Source: JBBQED01 sp038320345 (GTDB taxonomy: Bacteria > Bacteroidota > Bacteroidia > AKYH767-A > OLB10). From it: a DNA stretch of 43,378 nucleotides. Made by a program: the position numbers and the translations under genes. Location: positions 1-43,378 of the forward strand of contig JBBQED010000023.1 in assembly GCA_038320345.1 (NCBI GenBank), read 5' to 3'. The notes beneath the pieces were generated by a model, which worked only from the letters and a program-made list of their open reading frames with translations, had not been told where the DNA came from and made no database searches. This document shows, one piece after another, positions 1 to 7,389 of this stretch (its first letter is position 1; the number at the start of each line of letters is the position of its first letter).

Positions 1-2544
1 CTGAATGTAACGGGATGTGGAAACAACTCGATTCCGCAATGGTATTCAATAGGAGTAGAAGGAAATGTTTTAGTTCATGAAGGTGGAGTATATGATGCGC
101 AGCCACAACAAACAACTTGTTACATGGTAATTTGTTGCAATACTCCAGCATGTTGCGATACCGATACAGTTTGTGTAACAGTGCATCAGCCAATAATTAT
201 TCAGTGGATGGTCAGCTTTGTTCCAGTTTGTTTGAATGGAACTCCGATGATATTGAGTGCTGGAAATATCTTCCAAGTACCTTACATCGGCGGACCTCCG
301 TCACCGTTAGTTGGTGGTAGTGGTGTATTCAGCGGACCGGGTGTAGTAGGAAATGTCTTTACTCCGTCCACATTAGGACCTAAGGTGATCACCTATACCT
401 ATACGGATATTTACGGGTGTATTTCTACCTGTACGAATACGATAAATGTGATTAGCTGTGGATGTGGCCCATGCTATCATCCAGGAGTTAATGTGGTAGC
501 AAACGGAGGATTTGAATTAGGTAATACCGGATTTACGACTCAGTTACTGCAAGCATGTTTCTGTTCAGCAGGTACCTATTGTATCACTGATGATGCCCAC
601 AATAAATGTTCTTCTTATCCGAATATTTTCGCTCCTGTTCAACAGGGTGGTAGTAATTATTTAGTAGTGGAAGGCAGCGAATCTGGTCCTAAAACAATTT
701 GGCAACAGAACGTTCAAATGGACAGCACCATGGATTATGTATTTACTTTCTGGTTAAAACCTGAGCTAACGAATGTGGCGGATAGTCTACGTCCAAATTT
801 GGATGTGGTTATCGATAATCATGTTGTACTGAGTTTGCAAGGTTCAACCCTTGATGATAACTGGGTAGAATATTCTGCAGTAATTTCAGGATTTACAGGA
901 ACTAGTTTAGAAATCCATCAAACTAATTTCAGTATCATCGGTCATCATTATGGAATAGATCAGATTTCTCTTATTCCATGTATTCCGAATGTAGTGGTCA
1001 ACTTATCCAATATACATCATGTGAATTGTGCAGGCTTGAATAACGGTACTGTAACAGCAACAGGAAGTGGTGCAACTGCTCCATATTCATATCAATGGAG
1101 TAATGGTGCAACAACAGCGGGAATTACCGGTTTAGCACCAGGTGTTTATACGGTAACCGTAACAGATGCGAATGGTTGTACCAACAAAGCAACGATTACA
1201 ATTCTGGTATTACCAACGGTTACTCCTGGACCAATCACTGGTGGCATATTCACTGCTTGTCTTCCTGCTATTGCGGGTAGCACAACTTATAGTATTCCAG
1301 CAATTGCAGGTGCAACCTATTCTTGGTCGTTGCCAAATGGTATGTATATCACTTCTGGTCAAGGAACAAATACACTCGTGGTGAACTGGCCTGGAACAAG
1401 TTTAAGTGCAGGAATTATTGGACAAGTATGTATTGAAGTATATTCTCCTTGTGGAAATCAAATCCTATGCAAAGCAATTGATATCAATGCAGTAAAACCT
1501 GTGACTCCTCCGTCAATAAGCGGTCCAGCTAAAGTTTGTCCAGGTGATATCGTGGTCTATTCTATTGCTCCTGTAGCTCGCGCATCTTATTACACATGGA
1601 CTTTACCAACAGGAATGAGTTTTGTTTCCGGTGCTGGTACTAACGTGATAACGGTAAGTGTAGGACCTTCATTTATTGGTGGAAATATTGGGGTAGTTGC
1701 TGGCAATGCTTGCGGAGTAAGTCCGATAAGAATAAAAGCTGTTGCACTCAATACCGCACTCACACCATTAGCGATATCTGGACCAGTAAATGGATTGTGT
1801 GGAATAGTTGGAGCAACGTATTCGATCGTTGCAGTCACTAATGCTACTAGTTATTTGTGGACGGTAACCAATGGAACTATTATAGGTTCAAACGTTGGAA
1901 CCAGTATCGTAGTTAATTGGAATACTTCTTTCACTAACGGTATTGTTTCTGTTGCTGCAGTGAATGGATGTGGTGTTGGTGCCATAAGAAGTCTGAATGT
2001 AAAAGGCGCACCTGCAGCACCTGGACCTATCACAGGAGCAACGTTGGTTTGCTTGGGTACAACATATCCATATCAAATTGCTACGGTATTAGGAACTACT
2101 AATTATCAATGGACCGTTCCTGGTACAATCACGAATGGACAAGGAACCAAAACTGTTTCCGTGCTCTTTAATGTAACTAGCGGAAGTAATCAGGTAGTGA
2201 GTGTTCGATCTCAGAATAATTGTGGTAGTTCTGCATACAGTGCATTAACTGGTATCACTGTGAATTTCTGTGCTAGAATTGCTGGAGCTGATTATGATAT
2301 ATTCTCTGTGTATCCAAATCCTGCAGATGATGAAATTGAAATTACTTATTTGAGTAAGGAAGATGATCATTATCGAATTGAAATTCTCGATACCCAAGGT
2401 AAATTGTTGTATAATGTAATGGAAACTGGAAATGGAGAATTACTTAAACGTAAAATCGATGTAAGTCTCTTCGCCACTGGATTATACCTCATTAACATTA
2501 CAGATAAAACAGGAGTACATCAACAAAAAGTAATAATTCATTAA
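1..2544 (+). CDS. Giant surface adhesin, SprB/PKD-like repeats with T9SS sorting domain (5' partial)
   Basis: The frame is open from base 1, so the gene begins outside the window; 847 residues are visible. After a Cys-rich stretch (about residues 40-60, several CC pairs) comes a jelly-roll-like segment beginning NGGFELG (about 168-325), resembling carbohydrate-binding modules. A SprB-type repeat follows (about 330-406; GTVTATGSG...PYSYQWSNG...GLAPGVYTVTVTDANGC). Four tandem PKD-like domains come next (about 410-755), each with an ITG/ISGP opening, an aromatic 'YxWxxP' core and a GTN or GTK turn. The last ~85 residues are a type A T9SS C-terminal domain (VYPNPADDE ... GLYLINI ... QQKVII). By family knowledge such proteins are exported by the T9SS, have the C-terminal domain cleaved, and are anchored on the surface for adhesion or gliding. 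The ligand is unknown. A strong terminator follows directly. Confidence 0.9.
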   Translation: MNVTGCGNNSIPQWYSIGVEGNVLVHEGGVYDAQPQQTTCYMVICCNTPACCDTDTVCVTVHQPIIIQWMVSFVPVCLNGTPMILSAGNIFQVPYIGGPPSPLVGGSGVFSGPGVVGNVFTPSTLGPKVITYTYTDIYGCISTCTNTINVISCGCGPCYHPGVNVVANGGFELGNTGFTTQLLQACFCSAGTYCITDDAHNKCSSYPNIFAPVQQGGSNYLVVEGSESGPKTIWQQNVQMDSTMDYVFTFWLKPELTNVADSLRPNLDVVIDNHVVLSLQGSTLDDNWVEYSAVISGFTGTSLEIHQTNFSIIGHHYGIDQISLIPCIPNVVVNLSNIHHVNCAGLNNGTVTATGSGATAPYSYQWSNGATTAGITGLAPGVYTVTVTDANGCTNKATITILVLPTVTPGPITGGIFTACLPAIAGSTTYSIPAIAGATYSWSLPNGMYITSGQGTNTLVVNWPGTSLSAGIIGQVCIEVYSPCGNQILCKAIDINAVKPVTPPSISGPAKVCPGDIVVYSIAPVARASYYTWTLPTGMSFVSGAGTNVITVSVGPSFIGGNIGVVAGNACGVSPIRIKAVALNTALTPLAISGPVNGLCGIVGATYSIVAVTNATSYLWTVTNGTIIGSNVGTSIVVNWNTSFTNGIVSVAAVNGCGVGAIRSLNVKGAPAAPGPITGATLVCLGTTYPYQIATVLGTTNYQWTVPGTITNGQGTKTVSVLFNVTSGSNQVVSVRSQNNCGSSAYSALTGITVNFCARIAGADYDIFSVYPNPADDEIEITYLSKEDDHYRIEILDTQGKLLYNVMETGNGELLKRKIDVSLFATGLYLINITDKTGVHQQKVIIH

Positions 2545-2564
2545 TTTTTCCTTCCCTTTTCCTT

Positions 2565-2600
2565 GGAGAGCTACCTGAGCGAGGTGGCTCTCCTTTTTTT
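2565..2600 (+). terminator. Rho-independent terminator of the adhesin gene
   Basis: A 12-bp stem with one G-U pair (GGAGAGCTACCT / AGGTGGCTCTCC), a GAGCG loop and seven T residues lies 21 bases after the stop codon. Confidence 0.92.
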
Positions 2601-2666
2601 ATGACCTGAATTGTAACACGTTAGCTGGTCTAGAAATGAGGATGTTTATTTTTGACAGATGCTGAT

Positions 2667-2674
2667 TACATTTG
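2667..2674 (+). promoter_or_regulatory. -7 element (TACATTTG) for the FMN reductase gene
   Basis: Exact match to the Bacteroidota -7 consensus TAnnTTTG, 28 nt before the chosen ATG. No TTG/TTTG sits at the usual 17-23 nt spacing (the nearest TTTG, 2651-2654, is 12 nt away), so this is a -7 call only. Confidence 0.5.
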
Positions 2675-2702
2675 TAGTTGCAATTATTATTTCCTTTCAA
2701 TT

Positions 2703-3260
2703 ATGAGAAAAATAGCTATCATTTCTGCAAGCGTTCGTACCGGTCGTAAAAGTAATCGAGTTGCTTTGTTTTTTAATAAGTATATTCAAGATCAGAAAAT
2801 TGCTGAAACAGATTTAATTGATCTTGCAGATTATGATTTTCCAATTTTTCATGAACGATTAAGATTACTAAAAGATCCTTCGCCAGCTTTGGTTGAATAT
2901 GCCAAGAGAATTATAGCAGCCGACGGGGTAATTATCGTAACTCCAGAATACAATGGGGGGTATCCAGCAAGTTTGAAAAATGCTATTGATGTTCTGTATG
3001 AGGAATGGCATCGAAAACCTGTATCCATTTCCACCGTTTCTGATGGAATTTTCGGGGGTTCTCAAGTAATTACCTCCATTCAGTTTTCACTCTGGAAAAT
3101 TAGAGCGTGGACAGTACCTGCATTGTTTCCAGTTCCCAAGATTAATGATGCGTTTAGTGAAGAAGGAGTACCTGTAGATCAACCAGGAACGGAAAAAAGA
3201 GCAGCTGCTTTTATTGCCGAATTGTTATGGTGTATCGAAGCGAAAAGTAAAATGAGTTAA
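2703..3260 (+). CDS. NADPH-dependent FMN reductase family protein
   Basis: A 185-residue flavodoxin-like protein of the SsuE/ChrR/YieF-type NADPH-dependent FMN reductase family. The N-terminal phosphate-binding loop reads SVRTGRKSNRVA (about residues 9-20). The diagnostic flavin-contact motif is PEYNGGYPASLKNAID (about 80-95), followed by DGIFGGSQ. These soluble enzymes use NAD(P)H to reduce FMN, quinones or metal ions; the substrate cannot be read from sequence. An upstream in-frame ATG at 2652 would add 17 residues overlapping the -7 element, so the start immediately before RKIAIISAS is preferred. It is monocistronic, lying between the adhesin terminator and a long gap. Confidence 0.88.
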   Translation: MRKIAIISASVRTGRKSNRVALFFNKYIQDQKIAETDLIDLADYDFPIFHERLRLLKDPSPALVEYAKRIIAADGVIIVTPEYNGGYPASLKNAIDVLYEEWHRKPVSISTVSDGIFGGSQVITSIQFSLWKIRAWTVPALFPVPKINDAFSEEGVPVDQPGTEKRAAAFIAELLWCIEAKSKMS

Positions 3261-3597
3261 AGTGTATTGTTGACTTTTTAGTTTGCAAAATTTTCTATTT
3301 AAGTAAACAACCTATTGGTGGAAGTTGCTTTTGATTGGTACTGCTTATTGTGTCTCATCTAGATTTGTAGAAATATGTGAAAAATATTTTATGTGGATTT
3401 TTTAATTTCATTTTATTTGACTTTTTATGTCTTCAATACTAATAACAGAGTTCGTAAAAAATCAGAAGCTGATGTTTAATTCAACATATCCAATTTTCTT
3501 TATTGGGATGTTTTTCATTTTTGCTTTGGTTACTTAATCTATTGATCTGCTGGCTAATGAGTGGTTTTAAGCACATTAAGTATTTAAAGCATATCAA
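3261..3597. other. AT-rich gap, no gene recognised
   Basis: About 340 bases of AT-rich DNA after the FMN reductase gene. I see no convincing ORF, hairpin with T-run, or RNA gene. A 73-codon minus-strand frame (3481-3702) has no recognisable motifs and runs across the probable promoter of the next gene, so it is not called. Confidence 0.5.
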
Positions 3598-3611
3598 ATG
3601 ATGTAAATCAT
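3598..3611. promoter_or_regulatory. Candidate CRP/FNR-type palindromic operator
   Basis: Perfect inverted repeat ATGAT-GTAA-ATCAT, the half-site geometry (5-4-5) of CRP/FNR-family binding sites (TTGAT-N4-ATCAA type). Its centre is about 52 bp upstream of the -7 element of the metal-binding protein gene, a reasonable activator position. This is one 14-bp palindrome in AT-rich DNA, so it is a hypothesis only. Confidence 0.3.
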
Positions 3612-3656
3612 ACAACACAAATCTGTAACTCTGTAAGTATCTTTGGTAGCGTTGCG

Positions 3657-3664
3657 TAATTTTG
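3657..3664 (+). promoter_or_regulatory. -7 element (TAATTTTG) for the metal-binding protein gene
   Basis: Matches TAnnTTTG, 52 nt before the ATG. No good -33 TTG at normal spacing, which would fit an activator-dependent promoter given the palindrome upstream. Confidence 0.45.
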
Positions 3665-3716
3665 TTAAACGAAGTTTTTTTGTTGAGGAATAATCCTTTC
3701 ACTATTAAAAATTAAA

Positions 3717-4154
3717 ATGATGAAACAATTTAAATTTATTCTAAAGTCAGTTCCTGCCATTTTTATTATTCTTATTTCTTTCGGATCTCTTGAGGTATTT
3801 GCTCAGGAAGGTTCAGCGAAAATCAAAGATTGCTGTATCATGAAAGATGGTAAAATGGTTAGCATGAAGGAAGGAATAGCAGTGCCGATGGAAAATAGTA
3901 TGACCATGGCAAATGGTACCATCTGCATGGCTAATGGAGATTGTATGATGATGGATGGCTCCGTTGTTAAACTTAAAGAAGGACAATGTGTGGATATGAG
4001 TGGAGAAATTGGTAAGTGTGATGAAGTGGTTAAAAAGTCTAATCCCGAAATGAAACCTGATTTCTATACTTGTAGCATGCATCCTGAAGTGACGTCTACT
4101 AAACCCGGAAAATGTCCGAAATGTGGTATGACCCTTATTAAAAAAGAAAAGTAA
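3717..4154 (+). CDS. Secreted Met/Cys-rich protein: DUF6799-like region plus heavy-metal-binding domain
   Basis: 145 residues. An N-terminal signal peptide (hydrophobic core about residues 11-29, likely cleaved near VFA-Q) is followed by a Met-rich region (about 38-100) of DUF6799 type. This region has repeats of the form xCxMKDGKM, MANGxICMANGDCMMMDG and VKLKEGQCVDM. The C-terminal ~30 residues form a heavy-metal-binding domain (HMBD) with YTCSMHPEV and KCPKCGMTL, the motif seen in CusB-like and copper-ATPase-associated proteins. Abundant Met and Cys suggest binding of Cu(I) or Ag(I) in the periplasm or at the surface; that is inference. ATG codons at 3717 and 3720 are both possible. It stands alone between a candidate operator/promoter and a strong terminator; the window's copper-type ATPase lies 32 kb away. 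Confidence 0.85.
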   Translation: MMKQFKFILKSVPAIFIILISFGSLEVFAQEGSAKIKDCCIMKDGKMVSMKEGIAVPMENSMTMANGTICMANGDCMMMDGSVVKLKEGQCVDMSGEIGKCDEVVKKSNPEMKPDFYTCSMHPEVTSTKPGKCPKCGMTLIKKEK

Positions 4155-4184
4155 AAGATTTTAAGTTTGTTAATTGCTAAAATT

Positions 4185-4224
4185 AAAAGAGGCTGTTGTA
4201 TGATTTCACAACAGCCTCTTTTTT
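4185..4224. terminator. Strong terminator hairpin, possibly bidirectional
   Basis: 15-bp perfect stem (AAAAGAGGCTGTTGT / ACAACAGCCTCTTTT) with an 8-nt loop and a T-run, 30 bases after the metal-binding protein stop. A-run on the left and T-run on the right would allow termination in both directions. Confidence 0.9.
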
Positions 4225-4281
4225 ATTGGGATTAGGTTTTTATTTTCTATAAAAATTACCATTTCTTCCACTTCTTTTTTT

Positions 4282-4569
4282 TCAATATTCATTCCTTGCA
4301 ATGCAGAGTTGAAAAACATGATTTTCCCATTCGAGGGGATCTACCACAATCCATGATTTGTTTAAAGTAATACCAGGTTGAAGTTAGTAATAGTCTTTAC
4401 TTTGATTCGTAATTGCTTTTTCAATTTTACTTCTTTGACAAACTTCTATTTTGAAAAGATATACAGCTGGAATTTCTGCTATAATGAATTTCCTTTCCAT
4501 TGAAGTTTTGGTAACAAGCAATGTTTTCATATTTATTTCTGAAGATTTCTTGTATAATCTGAAAGTCAA
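4282..4569 (-). pseudogene. Possible small gene interrupted by one in-frame stop
   Basis: On the minus strand a 61-codon frame begins at 4569, with an internal ATG reading MKTLLVTKTSMERKF at about 4530. It ends at a TAA at 4384-4386. The same frame then continues open for 33 more codons to a TGA at 4282-4284, and that extension looks protein-like (...TLNKSWIVVDPLEWENHVF...), with balanced hydrophobic and charged residues. Read through, this would be an ~80-94 residue protein of unknown family. It could be a decayed gene, a sequencing error, or chance. No promoter was recognised. A second frame over 4240-4340 also looks weakly protein-like, which lowers confidence. Confidence 0.3.
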
Positions 4570-4614
4570 ATCGATTTAGTGATCATACATGATTTTAAAA
4601 GATAGTGTACCTCC

Positions 4615-5013
4615 TTACAATTCTTTCTTTTTTTCTTTTAAGATTATTTCGTCAAGATCTGCATTGACCTTCTCTTTTTTCATTCCTACTCTGATAAAAC
4701 CAAACAAGCTCATATAGACATTTGCAATCCAGACTAGCGAAAATCCACCTATCAAATAGCCTCTCCAATCATTAAAGAGCAAATGATATTTGGTAATGTA
4801 TAAAAAGAATAGTGCTATGTAGTGACTGAAACAATACTCGCAGGTAAACAAGTAAAAAATTTTCCGCTGAAATAATGTTTTGCAAGTTTTAGATTTTTTA
4901 ACACAATAATTCCGCGGTTCAGCAAATATCTCTTCATGAGTAACTGTCCAAGCAATACATGCAATGGGTAGCGCTAAAAGAAAAAGGTTGAGTACAGGAT
5001 CGACATTAAACAT
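4615..5013 (-). CDS. Conserved-looking membrane protein with Cys motifs, unknown function
   Basis: 132 residues with about three hydrophobic segments: residues 6-24, around 66-75, and 85-107 (YLIGGFSLVWIANVYMSLFG). Between the first and second is a Cys-bearing region with C37, C44 and a CEYCFSHY motif (about 58-65). This could bind a metal or form disulfides. The C-terminus is Lys/Glu-rich and probably cytoplasmic. I do not recognise the family. The cysteine pair followed by His resembles a metal site, but that is inference. It has its own ATG at 5013 with no SD-like sequence, and lies between the tRNA-Lys terminator and the possible broken gene, reading away from the tRNA. Confidence 0.7.
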   Translation of the reverse strand: MFNVDPVLNLFLLALPIACIAWTVTHEEIFAEPRNYCVKKSKTCKTLFQRKIFYLFTCEYCFSHYIALFFLYITKYHLLFNDWRGYLIGGFSLVWIANVYMSLFGFIRVGMKKEKVNADLDEIILKEKKKEL

Positions 5014-5096
5014 AAGCGTTATAAATTAGTAATTGAAAATTATGAAGTCACTAAAAAATCTATTAGACAAAAAATGTTCCTCGCTGATCCCCGAAT

Positions 5097-5134
5097 AAAA
5101 AGAGGCTGTCTCTTAAATGGAGACAGCCTCTTTT
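5097..5134 (-). terminator. Terminator of tRNA-Lys
   Basis: 15-bp perfect stem (AAAAGAGGCTGTCTC / GAGACAGCCTCTTTT), loop of 7. On the minus strand it ends in a run of five T residues, 12 nt after the tRNA 3' end. Confidence 0.88.
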
Positions 5135-5146
5135 CGTAATTACTTG

Positions 5147-5219
5147 TGATCCCGCTGGGATTCGAACCCAGGACCCATACATTAAAAGTGTATTGCTCTA
5201 CCAACTGAGCTACGGAATC
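5147..5219 (-). tRNA. tRNA-Lys (anticodon TTT)
   Basis: 73-nt cloverleaf on the minus strand. The acceptor stem is GATTCCG/CGGGATC with discriminator A, and the D-arm reads TAGCTCAGTTGGTAGAGCA. The anticodon arm is ATACA-CTTTTAA-TGTAT, giving anticodon TTT, and the T-arm is CTGGG-TTCGAAT-CCCAG. CCA is not encoded. It is transcribed alone towards its own terminator. Confidence 0.96.
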
Positions 5220-5259
5220 GGTTTTGGTCAGCTTTCAGTACTTAGGTTAAAAGCGGCTG

Positions 5260-5267
5260 CAAATTTA
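5260..5267 (-). promoter_or_regulatory. -7 element (TAAATTTG) for tRNA-Lys
   Basis: Minus-strand match to TAnnTTTG, 40 nt upstream of the mature tRNA 5' end. No clear -33 TTG at normal spacing. Confidence 0.45.
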
Positions 5268-5350
5268 TGATTTACATATTACCTAGACCAGAATAATGAA
5301 GAGTTTTTTTACACACAGGTCAAAGGGTTGATAATCAAACATAATACCTT

Positions 5351-6520
5351 TCATTCAACATTTTTTGCACGCTCAAATGGTCGTGTTCTGTCGAATTGAT
5401 AGCGATATGTGATGAAACTTCTCCAGATTGTAGCGCCTAAATTGCTTGCAACTTTCATCATCTTAGGATTAAAATCACCGATCCATGTAAGAACAGTGTC
5501 TTTATATTGCGCTCTTTTCCCAATTGTTTTCTCACCATAAACGATCATAGCCGCTTCTAGTCCTTTTCCCTGCCATTCTTTGATTACGCCGAATGCAATT
5601 CCAGTCATGCGGGTAGTCACGCGTTTAATCTTGGTATAATACAGAAATTTTATTTTATCAATAATTCCCATTGTGCCATCCATATACCGAAATACTTGAT
5701 TGAGTTCAGGTAGATTGACATAGAATGCAACTGGAACATCATCATGATACAAGAAAATTACAATTTCCGGATCGATAATTTTTTTCATGGATCGAAAAAT
5801 TTTCCTTGCCGCTTCCTGTGTCATTGGCTTGAAATGAGAATGACCGCCCCAAGCTCCATTATACACTGTTGCGAAATGATCTGCTACCATATCGATATGC
5901 ATCCCTTTAATATCTCTAAAACGGAACCCAGGTTGATCTTTCATCTGATTATACTTGCGATGAAAAATTTCTTGGGCTGGGATACTTACATCTCTCCAAT
6001 ACATGTACTGGTTGAAATAAACGCCAAAACCATAAGCCTCAAATAATTCCCGGTGATAAGGGCGACTGTAATTCATCTGGTAAATTGGCGGCTCATCGAA
6101 GTTACTGATCTGACATCCCCAGAACTGGTTGCGATCGCCGAAATTGATCGGACCATCCATCGCCTCCATTCCATTATTTTTCAGCCAGTTGCGGCAAGTG
6201 TCGAACATGAAATTCGCTACTTTCTGATCATTTACACTTTCAAAAAAACCAATTCCTCCGGTTTTGAAATTGGTGGTATCCATCACTCGCGGATTAATAA
6301 AAGCCGCAATTCGACCTAGAGGATTACCTTTTTCATCCTCAATCACCCAACGAATGGCTTTGCCACCTTCCTTAAAAATCTTATAATGTTCAACATCAAA
6401 GATCTTTTCAATATCATTATGAATGTAGGGAACCCATTGGGGATCATCATGATTCAGGATCGCTGACACCTTGTGGAATAGGCGAATCGTTGCCGGGCTA
6501 TTTACTTCGATCAACTTCAT
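5351..6520 (-). CDS. GNAT-fold / YghO-like protein
   Basis: 389-residue soluble protein matching the conserved YghO-like family. The N-terminus (MKLIEVNSPATIRLFHKVSAIL...DDPQWVPY, given in parts) leads into an acyltransferase-like half (IEDEKGNPLGRIAAFIN, about residues 61-77). A second GNAT-like half contains GIAFGVIKEWQGKGLEAAMIV (about 305-325), whose QGKG corresponds to the acetyl-CoA pyrophosphate loop. These proteins are usually annotated as N-acetyltransferase-like, with no established substrate. It is divergent from the SDR gene across only 50 bp, and the promoter elements of the two genes interleave. ATG at 6520 is the natural start because the conserved MKLIEV sequence begins there. 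Confidence 0.75.
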   Translation of the reverse strand: MKLIEVNSPATIRLFHKVSAILNHDDPQWVPYIHNDIEKIFDVEHYKIFKEGGKAIRWVIEDEKGNPLGRIAAFINPRVMDTTNFKTGGIGFFESVNDQKVANFMFDTCRNWLKNNGMEAMDGPINFGDRNQFWGCQISNFDEPPIYQMNYSRPYHRELFEAYGFGVYFNQYMYWRDVSIPAQEIFHRKYNQMKDQPGFRFRDIKGMHIDMVADHFATVYNGAWGGHSHFKPMTQEAARKIFRSMKKIIDPEIVIFLYHDDVPVAFYVNLPELNQVFRYMDGTMGIIDKIKFLYYTKIKRVTTRMTGIAFGVIKEWQGKGLEAAMIVYGEKTIGKRAQYKDTVLTWIGDFNPKMMKVASNLGATIWRSFITYRYQFDRTRPFERAKNVE

Positions 6521-6529
6521 AGGCTTGAC

Positions 6530-6562
6530 TTTGCTGCAAAAGTAACCTAATCTCTACATTTG
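6530..6562 (+). promoter_or_regulatory. Promoter of the SDR operon (TTTG - 21 - TACATTTG)
   Basis: -33 TTTG at 6530-6533 and -7 TACATTTG at 6555-6562, spacing 21, within the 17-23 range described for Bacteroidota. The -7 ends only 8 nt before the ATG at 6571, predicting a leader of a few bases at most. Confidence 0.7.
6537..6544 (-). promoter_or_regulatory. -7 element (TACTTTTG) for the YghO-like gene
   Basis: Minus-strand match to TAnnTTTG, 16 nt before the start codon at 6520. It lies between the -33 and -7 of the opposing SDR promoter; no clear -33 of its own. Confidence 0.5.
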
Positions 6563-6570
6563 CTTCCGCT

Positions 6571-7377
6571 ATGGATAGAAAGGTAATTGTCATTACAGGA
6601 GCTTCTTCGGGAATCGGGAAGGCATGCGCCGAAGTTTTCGCTTCACACAACTATGCTGTGGTGATCAGTGGGCGCTCGGCAGATCGTTTGCAGCTAGTCG
6701 CTTCGGAATTAAAGGATCAGGGCAGAGAAGTGCTTGCAGTGCCTACGGATGTGAGTAAAGAAGAAGATTGTCATAACCTGATTCAAAAAACAGTTGAGAA
6801 ATACGGTCGCATTGATGTGTTAATTAATAATGCGGGTTTATCGATGCGTGCTGTTTTTGAAGATGTAGATTTATCGGTGTTAAAAACATTGATGGATACT
6901 AATTTTTGGGGTACTGTTTATTGTACCAAGTTTGCACTACCATTTTTACTCAAACAAAAAGGTAGTGTGGTGGGCGTTTCTTCGATTGCAGGAAAAAAAG
7001 GGCTGCCCGGAAGAACAGGTTATTCAGCATCTAAATTTGCAATGGAAGGATTTCTGGAAACTGTCCGTACTGAGAATATTAAAAAAGAGTTACATGTTCT
7101 TGTCGCATGTCCAGGATTCACAGCTACAGAGATCCGAAATACTGCGCTAGCGGCCGATGGTAGTAAACAAGGTGAATCTCCTCGTGATGAACAGAAAATG
7201 ATGAGCGCAGCTGAAGTAGCTGAAGAAATATATCAGGCAGTTGTGAAGAGAAAAAGAGACTTGGTACTTACAGGAAATGGAAAATTGACCGTGTTTCTGA
7301 ATAAATTTATCCCAGGTTTTCTAGACAAAATGGTGTACAACCATATGGCTAAAGAACCAGGCTCACCGTTTAAATAA
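6571..7377 (+). CDS. Short-chain dehydrogenase/reductase
   Basis: 268-residue classical SDR. The N-terminal NAD(P) loop is TGASSGIG (residues 9-16) and the structural motif is NNAG (about 86-89). The catalytic residues are Ser138, Tyr151 and Lys155 (YSASK). The C-terminal extension (about 225-268) is Lys-rich with a hydrophobic segment (GFLDKMVYNHM), as in DltE/DHRS7-like members that sit at membranes. It probably oxidises or reduces a lipid or alcohol with NADP(H); the substrate is not known. It is the first gene of an apparent three-gene operon, 12 nt before the lipoprotein gene, driven by a well-matched promoter. Confidence 0.9.
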   Translation: MDRKVIVITGASSGIGKACAEVFASHNYAVVISGRSADRLQLVASELKDQGREVLAVPTDVSKEEDCHNLIQKTVEKYGRIDVLINNAGLSMRAVFEDVDLSVLKTLMDTNFWGTVYCTKFALPFLLKQKGSVVGVSSIAGKKGLPGRTGYSASKFAMEGFLETVRTENIKKELHVLVACPGFTATEIRNTALAADGSKQGESPRDEQKMMSAAEVAEEIYQAVVKRKRDLVLTGNGKLTVFLNKFIPGFLDKMVYNHMAKEPGSPFK

Positions 7378-7389
7378 ATTAACAAGTAT

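Noticed and set aside
1230..2280. Tandem repeats in the adhesin as a possible DNA repeat array
   Set aside because: The similarity is at protein level (PKD-like domains of ~85 residues); DNA of the units differs, so it is not a recent tandem DNA repeat or CRISPR.
3481..3702. 73-codon minus-strand ORF upstream of the metal-binding protein gene
   Set aside because: No recognisable motif, AT-driven composition rich in Lys/Asn/Leu, and it overlaps the candidate operator and -7 element of the plus-strand gene.
3813..4082. His-rich minus-strand ORF of 89 codons
   Set aside because: It is the antisense of the Met-rich coding region (ATG codons read as CAT = His); the plus-strand protein has signal peptide and domain motifs.
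5744..6319. Two plus-strand ORFs of 100 and 88 codons
   Set aside because: Shadows of the 389-residue minus-strand GNAT-fold gene, which has family motifs along its full length.
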